DNA of 7,746 nt from Halobacteriovoraceae bacterium. GTDB taxonomy: Bacteria > Bdellovibrionota > Bacteriovoracia > Bacteriovoracales > Bacteriovoracaceae. The notes below the pieces were generated by a model, which did no database searches, was not told where the DNA came from, and worked only from the letters and a program-made list of their open reading frames with translations. The stretch is from NCBI GenBank assembly GCA_018663815.1, contig JABJPQ010000157.1:1-7746 (forward strand), given 5' to 3'. Shown piece by piece: positions 1-5,748 of this stretch (position 1 is its first letter; every line of letters begins with the position of its first letter). A program made the position numbers and the translations under genes.

Positions 1-866
1 CTATGAGCAGCACCCTTTAAACAGTTTTGTTCACCGGCCGCATAAGCTCTGGCCACTGCATAGATAAACGTAAACTGAGAAGGGTACCAAGTTGAATAAT
101 CATCTCGTTTAAGCCAAATCCAGCGACGTTTATTGTAGAGATTTTTCCATTCGTTTTTTGAGTCACCCCACTGTGTAATATTATCTATTAGTTCACATGC
201 TGGCTTAAGTACTGGGTTGTCTTCAACTTTTTTTCCTGCTCGTCCAAATGCCCAAAGCGCATTTGCATTGACAACAACGTCAACTTCGTTAAAGAAAAAC
301 TTGACTGGATCTAACCAAGTTCCAAACAATTGTCCTGTGTACTCTTTGGATTTATCGTCTCTGTTTTTAACCGTAAATTTCTTAATGGCTCGGCCAGAGA
401 GATTTTCAAATAATTGATCTGGCCATGGATGGCCTTGATTAACTAAAACTGTTGGGATTAAAGAGTTATCATCAACATCAAATTTAATTATTTTTTTCAT
501 TTTATTATCATAATTATAATATTTGACTAGGCTGCCATACTGATTTTGTTGTTTAAGCAGGTACTGGGTGGCTTTATGGTTTATTTCATGTAAAAGAGGA
601 TCATTTGAACTTTTAGCTGAGCTCGTTAAGGCATCAAGTATAAATGCCGTAATAAACATAGATTTTTCTTTACGGCAAATATTCGTCATTTGTTTATTCA
701 TGCATTGTTGAGGATAGAAAGCTCCTGATTTACTTTGAAAATGGCTTATATCACCTACAAGAGTTGATAGTCTTTGATGAACAAGAAAAGAGTTTTGAAC
801 TTCATCACTAGCTGTCGCTTTAAAAATCGATATTAAAAATAGTACCAAGAGAGTTATATAATTCAT
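1..866 (-). CDS. Exported alpha/alpha-toroid-like protein (terpenoid cyclase/prenyltransferase-like fold), 3' end missing
   Basis: This frame runs off the left edge of the window; 288 residues are visible from the ATG at 866. Residues 1-19 form a signal peptide (hydrophobic LLVLFLISIF, likely cut after ATA before SDEV), so the protein should act in the periplasm or outside. The rest has evenly spaced helical segments: SMFITAFILDAL (69-80), a QYLLKQQNQYGSL stretch (101-113), FDVDDNSLIPTVL (129-141), VDVVVNANALWAFG (195-208) and FTFIYAVARAYAAG (265-278). That rhythm and the DVDD motif recall the alpha/alpha toroid of terpenoid cyclases and prenyltransferases. This is a fold-level resemblance from memory, not a proven enzyme. 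Four cysteines (55, 64, 224, 282) could form disulfides. No Shine-Dalgarno lies close to the start; the signal peptide supports this start. It is last in a run of four exported-protein genes. A six-hairpin glycosidase-like fold is an alternative. Confidence 0.72.
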   Translation of the reverse strand, partial: MNYITLLVLFLISIFKATASDEVQNSFLVHQRLSTLVGDISHFQSKSGAFYPQQCMNKQMTNICRKEKSMFITAFILDALTSSAKSSNDPLLHEINHKATQYLLKQQNQYGSLVKYYNYDNKMKKIIKFDVDDNSLIPTVLVNQGHPWPDQLFENLSGRAIKKFTVKNRDDKSKEYTGQLFGTWLDPVKFFFNEVDVVVNANALWAFGRAGKKVEDNPVLKPACELIDNITQWGDSKNEWKNLYNKRRWIWLKRDDYSTWYPSQFTFIYAVARAYAAGEQNCLKGAAH

Positions 867-872
867 CAATAT

Positions 873-900
873 ATTGTAGTTTAATCGCTAAAAATCTAAA
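873..900 (-). promoter_or_regulatory. Candidate promoter giving a leaderless transcript
   Basis: On the minus strand TTTAGA (900-895, 4/6 to the -35 consensus) is followed after 16 bases by TACAAT (878-873, 5/6 to the -10 consensus). Six bases then lead to the ATG at 866. A start about seven bases after the -10 would fall on or next to the A of the ATG, which fits the missing Shine-Dalgarno. AT-rich DNA yields such matches by chance, so this is only a candidate. Confidence 0.35.
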
Positions 901-926
901 TCCTCTTGAATTAATTACAATAGAAA

Positions 927-943
927 TGTCAATCTTGTTGACA
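927..943 (-). terminator. Small perfect hairpin between two exported-protein genes, possible weak terminator
   Basis: TGTCAA (927-932) and TTGACA (938-943) form a perfect 6-bp inverted repeat with a 5-base loop. On the minus strand it lies about 25 bases after the stop of the 265-aa gene and is followed by TTTCTATT, a poor U tract. It could attenuate read-through into the gene at 866-1, or be an operator. The stem is short and only one third G/C, so strong termination is unlikely. Confidence 0.3.
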
Positions 944-968
944 GTGAGAACCCCCTAATTATCTAGAA

Positions 969-1766
969 TTAAAGGAGTTGTGTTGACACGTCAAAAACAT
1001 TGATAATTTTATCCAAAATAACATCGGTTAATTTTTTTCTAGCATTAGTTGTAGAGAAAAATAAAAATTTATCAATTTTTTTAAGAGCTGAAACTCTAGG
1101 GTAGGTAAGTGAGTATATTGAAATAAGTAATTTTTCAGAACCACCTCTTTTGATCGAGTAAATATTAGCGATCATGTCTCCACGTTCAAAGATACTACTA
1201 AACTTATCTTGCTGATGAATTAAGCTAATTAAATGTCTTTCATTAAGATTATCCATTTCTAGTGTTGTTGCGAGAAGTGTTTGTTGGTGATCATCCATTT
1301 TATCGTCAATTTTATATAAATTAGCTTCAAGGTTGTAATGAAGTGATTTAATGATGAGGTTTTTAGACATCCTATAGAGGTTATTCTTTTGAGTCGACTT
1401 TAAATTTGAGGAATAAACTTTTTGAAGACTTTTTTTGTTATTTAAGTTCGAAAAGTCTAGATTACCTTGAGGCTTATCAATAATAAAGAATGCTTTAACT
1501 GCAATTACTTCATGGGGGTTTTTTTTATTTAATATATCTTGCGTGTCTAATAGGGGCATTGTTTTTAATTTTTTAAATTTATCAGCAGTAAAGGTTTTAG
1601 TATAATAATAAAGCTTATTATTCTGAACCTTTTGATCATCAGTGAGTGAGTAATCAAGTTTTAGGTCATTAATTTTAATCATTTCATCGGCTGTTCCCCG
1701 AGCAATTGCACTAAAGTTTACTAGTATTAAAGAAATACTCAGGAATACATTTAAATTAATTTTCAT
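969..1766 (-). CDS. Exported protein of unknown function, 265 aa, cysteine-free
   Basis: I do not recognise this protein. Residues 1-22 look like a signal peptide (basic MKIN start, hydrophobic VFLSISLILVNF, likely cut after SAIA), so it should be periplasmic or secreted. The mature part is lysine- and asparagine-rich, contains no cysteine at all, and has no second clear membrane segment. Beta-prone stretches such as EVIAVKAFFIID (86-97) and KLLISIYSLTY (212-222) are followed by a probable C-terminal helix (about 240-258), which suggests a compact mixed alpha/beta domain. The start is supported by AAGGA (minus strand, 1776-1772) five bases before the ATG. It follows the 394-aa gene by only 33 bp with no terminator between them, so the two are probably co-transcribed. 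A role shared with the neighbouring exported proteins is inference from the operon only. Confidence 0.8.
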   Translation of the reverse strand: MKINLNVFLSISLILVNFSAIARGTADEMIKINDLKLDYSLTDDQKVQNNKLYYYTKTFTADKFKKLKTMPLLDTQDILNKKNPHEVIAVKAFFIIDKPQGNLDFSNLNNKKSLQKVYSSNLKSTQKNNLYRMSKNLIIKSLHYNLEANLYKIDDKMDDHQQTLLATTLEMDNLNERHLISLIHQQDKFSSIFERGDMIANIYSIKRGGSEKLLISIYSLTYPRVSALKKIDKFLFFSTTNARKKLTDVILDKIINVFDVSTQLL

Positions 1767-1799
1767 TTCTATCCTTGCTTTGATATTTTGCTATATTTC

Positions 1800-2984
1800 T
1801 CATAATTTAAAACCAAATGAAGCACCTAGTTTTTGTTCACGTAGAACAATTTTATAATCACTGACAGTTCCTCGATTAAGACTTTGCATTAATAACACAT
1901 TATAAAAAAATCCAATGTTACGGATGTTTTTTTTGTACTTACGCGAGTAGTAAGTAGCTGCGTGTATTATTGTTTTCTCTTCATACCCTTGCTTTGCTAA
2001 GACTTGTGCTATGAAAGCAACAGAATAAAAATGATAGGGTTTGAAAGAGTGAACTTGAGAGGATAGTTGTGGTGGATATAAAGTCTTTGCTCCATACTCA
2101 TTACCATAAGTCTCAAGACGAAAATAGACCTCTGATGTTATGTCCATCAGTTTTGAAGCCACGAGATTTTCTGAGTCGTTTAAGTAACGAAAAAAACTCT
2201 TTTTAAAATCTCTGATGAGGTACATTCTTTGGGAAGAATATACACCTAAAATTAAAAGAAGATTACTTGGTTGAGGGACACACTGAAGTGCTTCGCTCCA
2301 AATGTTTTGACCTTGAAGTGTTTTAATCTTATCTAAAACACATTGAGATTGCTGTAGTACCTCTTGATCTAAAAAATGCTCTTTTGCCTTCTCTGAAAAA
2401 AGGGCATTAAAGACAGTTTTTCCACTTAGGAGGTTGTGTGCACTTCTCAGGGCTAATTGTGAAGGACTGCTTCCTTTGGGCTTAATATTTATAAGCTTAG
2501 TGAGTTTTGCAAAAAATCCGTAGCCATGGGGTATATGTTTAATCTTCATAATATCTAGCTTTTCAGCTTGAGGTTGACTCTTAACTATTTCACGATTAAG
2601 GGCATTTTGCCATGAAACAAATAATTCATCTCTGAGTTTTAAAAAAGCAACCTTGTTGTGTTTTTTAAAAAGACTATGTGATTGCTCGTGATAAAAAATA
2701 AAATCTGTTGCTATGAATTTGTTCCAAGAACATTTTAAATTACTCGTTTTCTTTTGTGGGTGGGAATTTAGATTGAGATAGGCTTTCCAAAGAGCTAGCG
2801 GGGATCCTTTTTTCTTATGAACAAATTTTTTATATTGTTTTTGTATTCGCCGAAATTTAAATGGATAGTTTGATGGAGTGATTTTTGCTAGCTTACATAT
2901 ACCACTTTCAACTAGATCCTTTTTAGCATAGGCAATATTAAGAACCATTAAGCTCATAAATATAAAAATGAAATGCTTATTCAT
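1800..2984 (-). CDS. Exported protein, 394 aa, with a HEXXH...H pattern; distant paralogue of its upstream neighbour
   Basis: No known family is recognised. Residues 1-20 are a signal peptide (FIFIFMSLMVLNI, cut after AYA before KK). Residues 99-109 read HEQSHSLFKKH, that is HEXXH plus a third His at the spacing used by metzincin zinc proteases, but with Phe where the conserved Gly should be; this may be chance. Residues 239-248 (PSNLLLILGV) and 317-351 (YH-x14-G-x16-YK) match segments of the 497-aa protein in the same order, so the two look like ancient duplicates. Four cysteines (30, 85, 215, 235) are possible disulfide partners. The mature protein is basic and probably helical. Its ATG overlaps the TGA of the upstream gene (ATGA), and no Shine-Dalgarno precedes it, so translation is probably coupled to the 497-aa gene. 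Exported, possibly enzymatic; function unknown. Confidence 0.85.
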   Translation of the reverse strand: MNKHFIFIFMSLMVLNIAYAKKDLVESGICKLAKITPSNYPFKFRRIQKQYKKFVHKKKGSPLALWKAYLNLNSHPQKKTSNLKCSWNKFIATDFIFYHEQSHSLFKKHNKVAFLKLRDELFVSWQNALNREIVKSQPQAEKLDIMKIKHIPHGYGFFAKLTKLINIKPKGSSPSQLALRSAHNLLSGKTVFNALFSEKAKEHFLDQEVLQQSQCVLDKIKTLQGQNIWSEALQCVPQPSNLLLILGVYSSQRMYLIRDFKKSFFRYLNDSENLVASKLMDITSEVYFRLETYGNEYGAKTLYPPQLSSQVHSFKPYHFYSVAFIAQVLAKQGYEEKTIIHAATYYSRKYKKNIRNIGFFYNVLLMQSLNRGTVSDYKIVLREQKLGASFGFKL

Positions 2985-4474
2985 GGCTTAAGTACGCTTC
3001 GAGATGCTATTGAAAGGAGGTCATTTTCTTCAGCAATTAATCGTAGCAGTTGCATCCTTTGTATTTTTTCATCGCGGTCAAGAGGTTTTATTCTCCTATT
3101 GCTTCGTCGGCTATAACGTTTATAGCCCCTTCTGACAGGAAAGCTGAATCTTTTTTTAATCCTTATGATGCTCTTATCATAATCTTTCTTAATGACACCG
3201 TAGTACTTGCCACAGACTTTCGATCCAAAGTCTCCACCGTGGACACCTGCTAGTACACCCGATTTAAATCCCTGCTTACTTGCAACTTTAATTACGTATT
3301 TAAAACCATCCTTTTCGTACTTTTGTGTATCAATAGCCTTTAGTAGCTTGATACCTTTATAACCTAACTTTGAAATTATTCCTACCAGCTTGGCCATAGA
3401 GTGTCCTTGACCTGTAAGTCTCGATTCACAGGAAAGAAGGGATGCTGTTAAGTAATGGTATATTCCTAGTTTTTTTTGCGTGTTTGAGAAAACTTTTCCG
3501 CTCGCAACTGGTTTTCTTAGTTTTGTTTTTAGGTTCTTAAAAGCCCAAAAATATGTTTCCAGTAAAAGAGCTTTTTTGGGATCTTGAGTGTACTCAATGT
3601 CTAGGGAGGGCATATTTCTCATCGAGTAGGCCAGTATTAAAAATAGATCTTTTGGATGCATTCCCACCTTTAAGGCATTCTCACTGACATAGCCAAAAAA
3701 AGATTCTGTTTCTGTGGTGATGTTTGTATTTTCTAGTAACCATTTTTTTTCTAAATCATAAATTATTCGGAGATCACTTTGTAGTGATTTGTTTTTAAAT
3801 AGCTCAGTATAAACATATCGAGTGTATCCATTTAAGCTATATTGAATTCTTGGATATCCGGTTTCCGCACTACTTAGGATATGGTTGATTTCTTTTGAGT
3901 TTTTACAAGATTGCCAACCTAGGCAATAGTTTTCTAGTTTATCTTCAAATCGTTCTAGTTTTTTTGTTACTCCACAGTCTTCTCGTTGGCGTTGAAAATT
4001 ATGTGCCACTTGCTTAGCTCTGCTTTTAAGAGCTTCTATGTCATGCCCGATAGATAAAACAAATGATTGATGACTATCAATATAATTATTGTGTAGGGGA
4101 GTCAGAACCTGCAGTGGTATTGCTGCGTGCATAATCTCAGTTAGTTGATTTCGATTAAGAGTTTTTTTCTCACCTTCAGCACAATACTTTTCTAACTCAG
4201 GGTAAAGAGTTGAGAGATAAGTCAGTGCTGATAAGTATAGCTCGTAGTCTAAGTTTGGAGAAGCCTTAAGCTGGTTGTACAACTCCTCTGGGTGTAATGG
4301 AGTTAATCTTAGTTTGTTCGATAGACTTGTTCCCAGTATTGGAGAGGTTGGTTCAATAAGACGTTCACTTTTAGAACTCTCGTTAAGTATATCCATATTA
4401 AGTAATGAGTGTGTTTGGGCAAATACATTCACTGATGATGTTAACAAGGCGATATAAAAAGCAAACTGTTTCAT
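2981..4474 (-). CDS. Exported protein, 497 aa, first gene of the exported-protein operon, with Arg-rich tail
   Basis: I do not recognise the family. Residues 1-19 form a signal peptide (FAFYIALLTSSVNV, cut after VFA before QT). The body is mostly helical. Residues 274-283 (PKDLFLILAY) and 339-373 (YH-x14-G-x16-YK) align with the downstream 394-aa protein. A glycine-rich segment (GVLAGVHGGDFGSKVCG, 406-422) follows, then an Arg/Lys-rich stretch at 447-463 (VRRGYKRYSRRSNRRIK) and a final helix. Six cysteines (98, 167, 184, 190, 349, 421) could give three disulfides in the periplasm. Only a weak ribosome site (GTAGG, eight bases before the ATG) is seen, but the signal peptide supports this start. 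It heads a block of four genes for exported proteins and lies 129 bp after the HAD gene, with a candidate promoter at that gene's 3' end. A structural or envelope-binding role is possible but not shown. Confidence 0.85.
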   Translation of the reverse strand: MKQFAFYIALLTSSVNVFAQTHSLLNMDILNESSKSERLIEPTSPILGTSLSNKLRLTPLHPEELYNQLKASPNLDYELYLSALTYLSTLYPELEKYCAEGEKKTLNRNQLTEIMHAAIPLQVLTPLHNNYIDSHQSFVLSIGHDIEALKSRAKQVAHNFQRQREDCGVTKKLERFEDKLENYCLGWQSCKNSKEINHILSSAETGYPRIQYSLNGYTRYVYTELFKNKSLQSDLRIIYDLEKKWLLENTNITTETESFFGYVSENALKVGMHPKDLFLILAYSMRNMPSLDIEYTQDPKKALLLETYFWAFKNLKTKLRKPVASGKVFSNTQKKLGIYHYLTASLLSCESRLTGQGHSMAKLVGIISKLGYKGIKLLKAIDTQKYEKDGFKYVIKVASKQGFKSGVLAGVHGGDFGSKVCGKYYGVIKKDYDKSIIRIKKRFSFPVRRGYKRYSRRSNRRIKPLDRDEKIQRMQLLRLIAEENDLLSIASRSVLKP

Positions 4475-4586
4475 TGTAAAAACCTACTTAGCCACTTATC
4501 TCTTTTTGATGGCCTGGAAAAAATAATGAAGCTCACAATAAGCTAGTTATTTTGCTTGCGCAATGCGTTAATTACTGTTTGAATTA

Positions 4587-4616
4587 TTTATAGAGTATCG
4601 TAGTTAATCATACCAA
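4587..4616 (-). promoter_or_regulatory. Candidate promoter for the exported-protein operon
   Basis: On the minus strand TTGGTA (4616-4611, 4/6) and TATAAA (4592-4587, 5/6) are 18 bases apart. The -35 element lies inside the last codons of the HAD gene. Transcription would start near 4580, leaving a leader of about 105 bases before the ATG at 4474. The leader contains a TTGCGCAA palindrome (4556-4563). No clear terminator was found in 4475-4603, so read-through from the HAD gene is also possible. Confidence 0.3.
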
Positions 4617-5245
4617 CAGGCGTGACAATATATGGCCTGAGAGTCTTTAGCTGCAGACAAACCAACGTCTGAGTCTTCAAAGATAATAATATCATGTACT
4701 TGCAGCCCTAGACTCTCAATCGCATGTAAGTAAGGGGTAGGAGAAGGTTTATTCTCAGTGGTGTCTTCCCTCGTTATAATAAGTTCGAAATAATCAACAA
4801 GCTTTAAGTGTGAAAGCAAATTGTGAACTGTTTCTTTCTCGCTAGAAGTAACGAGTGCTTGTCTTATTTTTTTAGATTGAGCTTCATTTAAAAAACGAAG
4901 GACCTCAGAGTGAATAAGCTCTGAAGGTTTCATCTCTAGAATTAAAAGCTTTATGGATGTATTTTTTAAATGTAAGAATGACTCTAGGTTGATGTGCTCT
5001 AAAAATCTTTTAGCCTGAAATTTTTGTAAGATAATAGCATCTGTTTCGCCATAGCAGATTAAGTCTATCTGCTCAGCTGTTAAGTTGTGCTCTGGATGTT
5101 CTTGACTTAGTATTACTTGAGTGGACTTTGTGTGGAGGTGTTCAGTTTCAAGTAAGGTTCCATCCATATCCCATAGAATAGCCTTGCAGTCTTTGTGCAT
5201 CTTTGACAAATGGTTGAAATTAGGAAACTTTGTCAATTTATGCAT
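4604..5245 (-). CDS. HAD-superfamily hydrolase, beta-phosphoglucomutase-like
   Basis: A cytoplasmic phosphatase or phosphomutase of the HAD superfamily. All four motifs are visible: I, DMDGTLLETE with nucleophile Asp26 and acid/base Asp28; II, LVTSS with Thr133/Ser134; III, Lys166 in NKPSPTPY; IV, IIFEDSDVGLSAA with Glu190 and Asp191 for Mg binding. The helical insert between motifs I and II is the small C1-type cap usual for the beta-phosphoglucomutase/phosphoglycolate phosphatase branch. Length (213 aa) fits that branch. The substrate cannot be read from the sequence. The ATG at 5245 has GGGG six bases upstream; Met16 (codon at 5200) would give a more usual HAD N-terminus but has no ribosome site. 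There is no signal peptide, unlike the four genes downstream, so it is probably not functionally part of that set. Cys20, Cys64, Cys207 and Cys210 have no evident role. Confidence 0.92.
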   Translation of the reverse strand: MHKLTKFPNFNHLSKMHKDCKAILWDMDGTLLETEHLHTKSTQVILSQEHPEHNLTAEQIDLICYGETDAIILQKFQAKRFLEHINLESFLHLKNTSIKLLILEMKPSELIHSEVLRFLNEAQSKKIRQALVTSSEKETVHNLLSHLKLVDYFELIITREDTTENKPSPTPYLHAIESLGLQVHDIIIFEDSDVGLSAAKDSQAIYCHACWYD

Positions 5246-5284
5246 TTATTACCCCGTTTAATGCAATTAAGCTATTTGGTAAAA

Positions 5285-5290
5285 TATAAG
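5285..5290 (+). promoter_or_regulatory. Candidate -10 element for the 104-aa gene
   Basis: TATAAG (5/6 to TATAAT) lies 30 bases before the ATG at 5321 and would give a leader of about 24 bases. No good -35 is seen 16-18 bases upstream, so the assignment is weak. A GATAA run at 5295-5299 faintly resembles a sigma-28 -10, but no matching -35 lies at the right spacing. Confidence 0.25.
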
Positions 5291-5303
5291 CGTAGATAAA
5301 CTA

Positions 5304-5331
5304 ATTATACAGGTTCACTCATGAAAGTTAA
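5304..5331 (-). promoter_or_regulatory. Promoter of the HAD hydrolase gene
   Basis: On the minus strand TTAACT (5331-5326, 4/6) is followed after 16 bases by a perfect TATAAT (5309-5304). Transcription would start near 5297, giving a leader of about 50 bases before the ATG at 5245. The -35 lies within the first codons of the divergent 104-aa gene, so expression of the two genes may interfere. Confidence 0.5.
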
Positions 5332-5635
5332 CCCCGACAGCCAGCTTAATAATTCAAAACCACAAAAAAAACTATCTAAAAATGATATTCAGCAAAAAAT
5401 ACAGGCTAAGTTTGGAGAAAAGGCACAAGTCAAAAAAGCTAAACCTCCCGTCGTTGATAAGGTTGAGCTTGAATCCAGTGGTGTTAAGAGTTCTAACAAA
5501 CCAGGCTTTGGCGATGTTGGGGTTAACGATCCTAATGCCGAAATGACTCAAGAAAAGCTTAAAGGTATTTTGAAGTCTGGGGGGTTTGACTTTAATGAGA
5601 GAGAGCGAAAAGCGCTAACAACCATACTTAAGTAG
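5321..5635 (+). CDS. Small polar, probably disordered protein, 104 aa
   Basis: I do not recognise this protein. It has no signal peptide, membrane segment, Cys or Trp. Residues 1-72 are rich in Lys, Gln, Asn, Ser and Pro and are probably disordered. Residues 75-104 (MTQEKLKGILKSGGF, then FNERERKALTTILK) look like two short amphipathic helices joined by a GGFDF turn, a likely binding module. VDKVELESSG (45-54) faintly recalls the D-x-V-x-LS stretch of FlgM-type anti-sigma factors, but the C-terminus does not match FlgM well enough for a call. The ribosome site is weak (AGG seven bases before the ATG). It is 113 bp upstream of the DUF6178-like gene on the same strand and may share its transcript; an adaptor role is inference only. 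Codon use looks like that of its neighbours. Confidence 0.75.
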   Translation: MKVNPDSQLNNSKPQKKLSKNDIQQKIQAKFGEKAQVKKAKPPVVDKVELESSGVKSSNKPGFGDVGVNDPNAEMTQEKLKGILKSGGFDFNERERKALTTILK

Positions 5636-5673
5636 TTCTGACTTAATCACTAATCATTATTTGTTTTTCTAGG

Positions 5674-5698
5674 TATAAAAGAGTAAGTTCAGCTCTTT
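5674..5698 (+). other. Intergenic hairpin and TATAAA box before the DUF6178-like gene
   Basis: AAAGAG (5678-5683) and CTCTTT (5693-5698) form a 6-bp inverted repeat with a 9-base loop, with TATAAA at 5674-5679 overlapping its left arm. It could be a weak terminator after the 104-aa gene, or the TATAAA could be a -10 for the next gene. No T tract follows the hairpin and no good -35 precedes the TATAAA, so neither reading is strong. Confidence 0.25.
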
Positions 5699-5748
5699 AA
5701 ATCACTGCTGACAGTTTAAGTCTAAAAAGCGGATCCCCAGGAGTCTTA

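Noticed and set aside
217..417. Plus-strand open frame of 66 codons
   Set aside because: It lies wholly antisense to the exported toroid-like gene, has no ribosome site, and its product has no recognisable feature.
904..932. TTGACA on the minus strand (932-927) as the -35 of the gene at 866
   Set aside because: At 17 bases spacing the -10 would be TCAAGA, only 2/6 to consensus. The TACAAT nearer the start fits better.
3050..3253. Plus-strand open frame of 67 codons
   Set aside because: It is antisense to the Arg-rich 3' part of the 497-aa gene; lack of stops there follows from the codons of the real gene.
4275..4457. Plus-strand open frame of 60 codons
   Set aside because: It is antisense to the signal-peptide end of the 497-aa gene and shows no start signal or family motif.
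4556..4563. TTGCGCAA palindrome as an operator
   Set aside because: A single 8-bp palindrome without a repeat copy or a known regulator nearby is not enough to call a binding site.
5198..5245. Alternative start of the HAD gene at Met16 (5200)
   Set aside because: It would give a more usual N-terminus, but no ribosome site precedes it, whereas GGGG lies six bases before the ATG at 5245.
5321..5635. FlgM-type anti-sigma factor
   Set aside because: Only a short VDKVEL-like stretch resembles FlgM; the C-terminal helices do not match and no flagellar gene is nearby.
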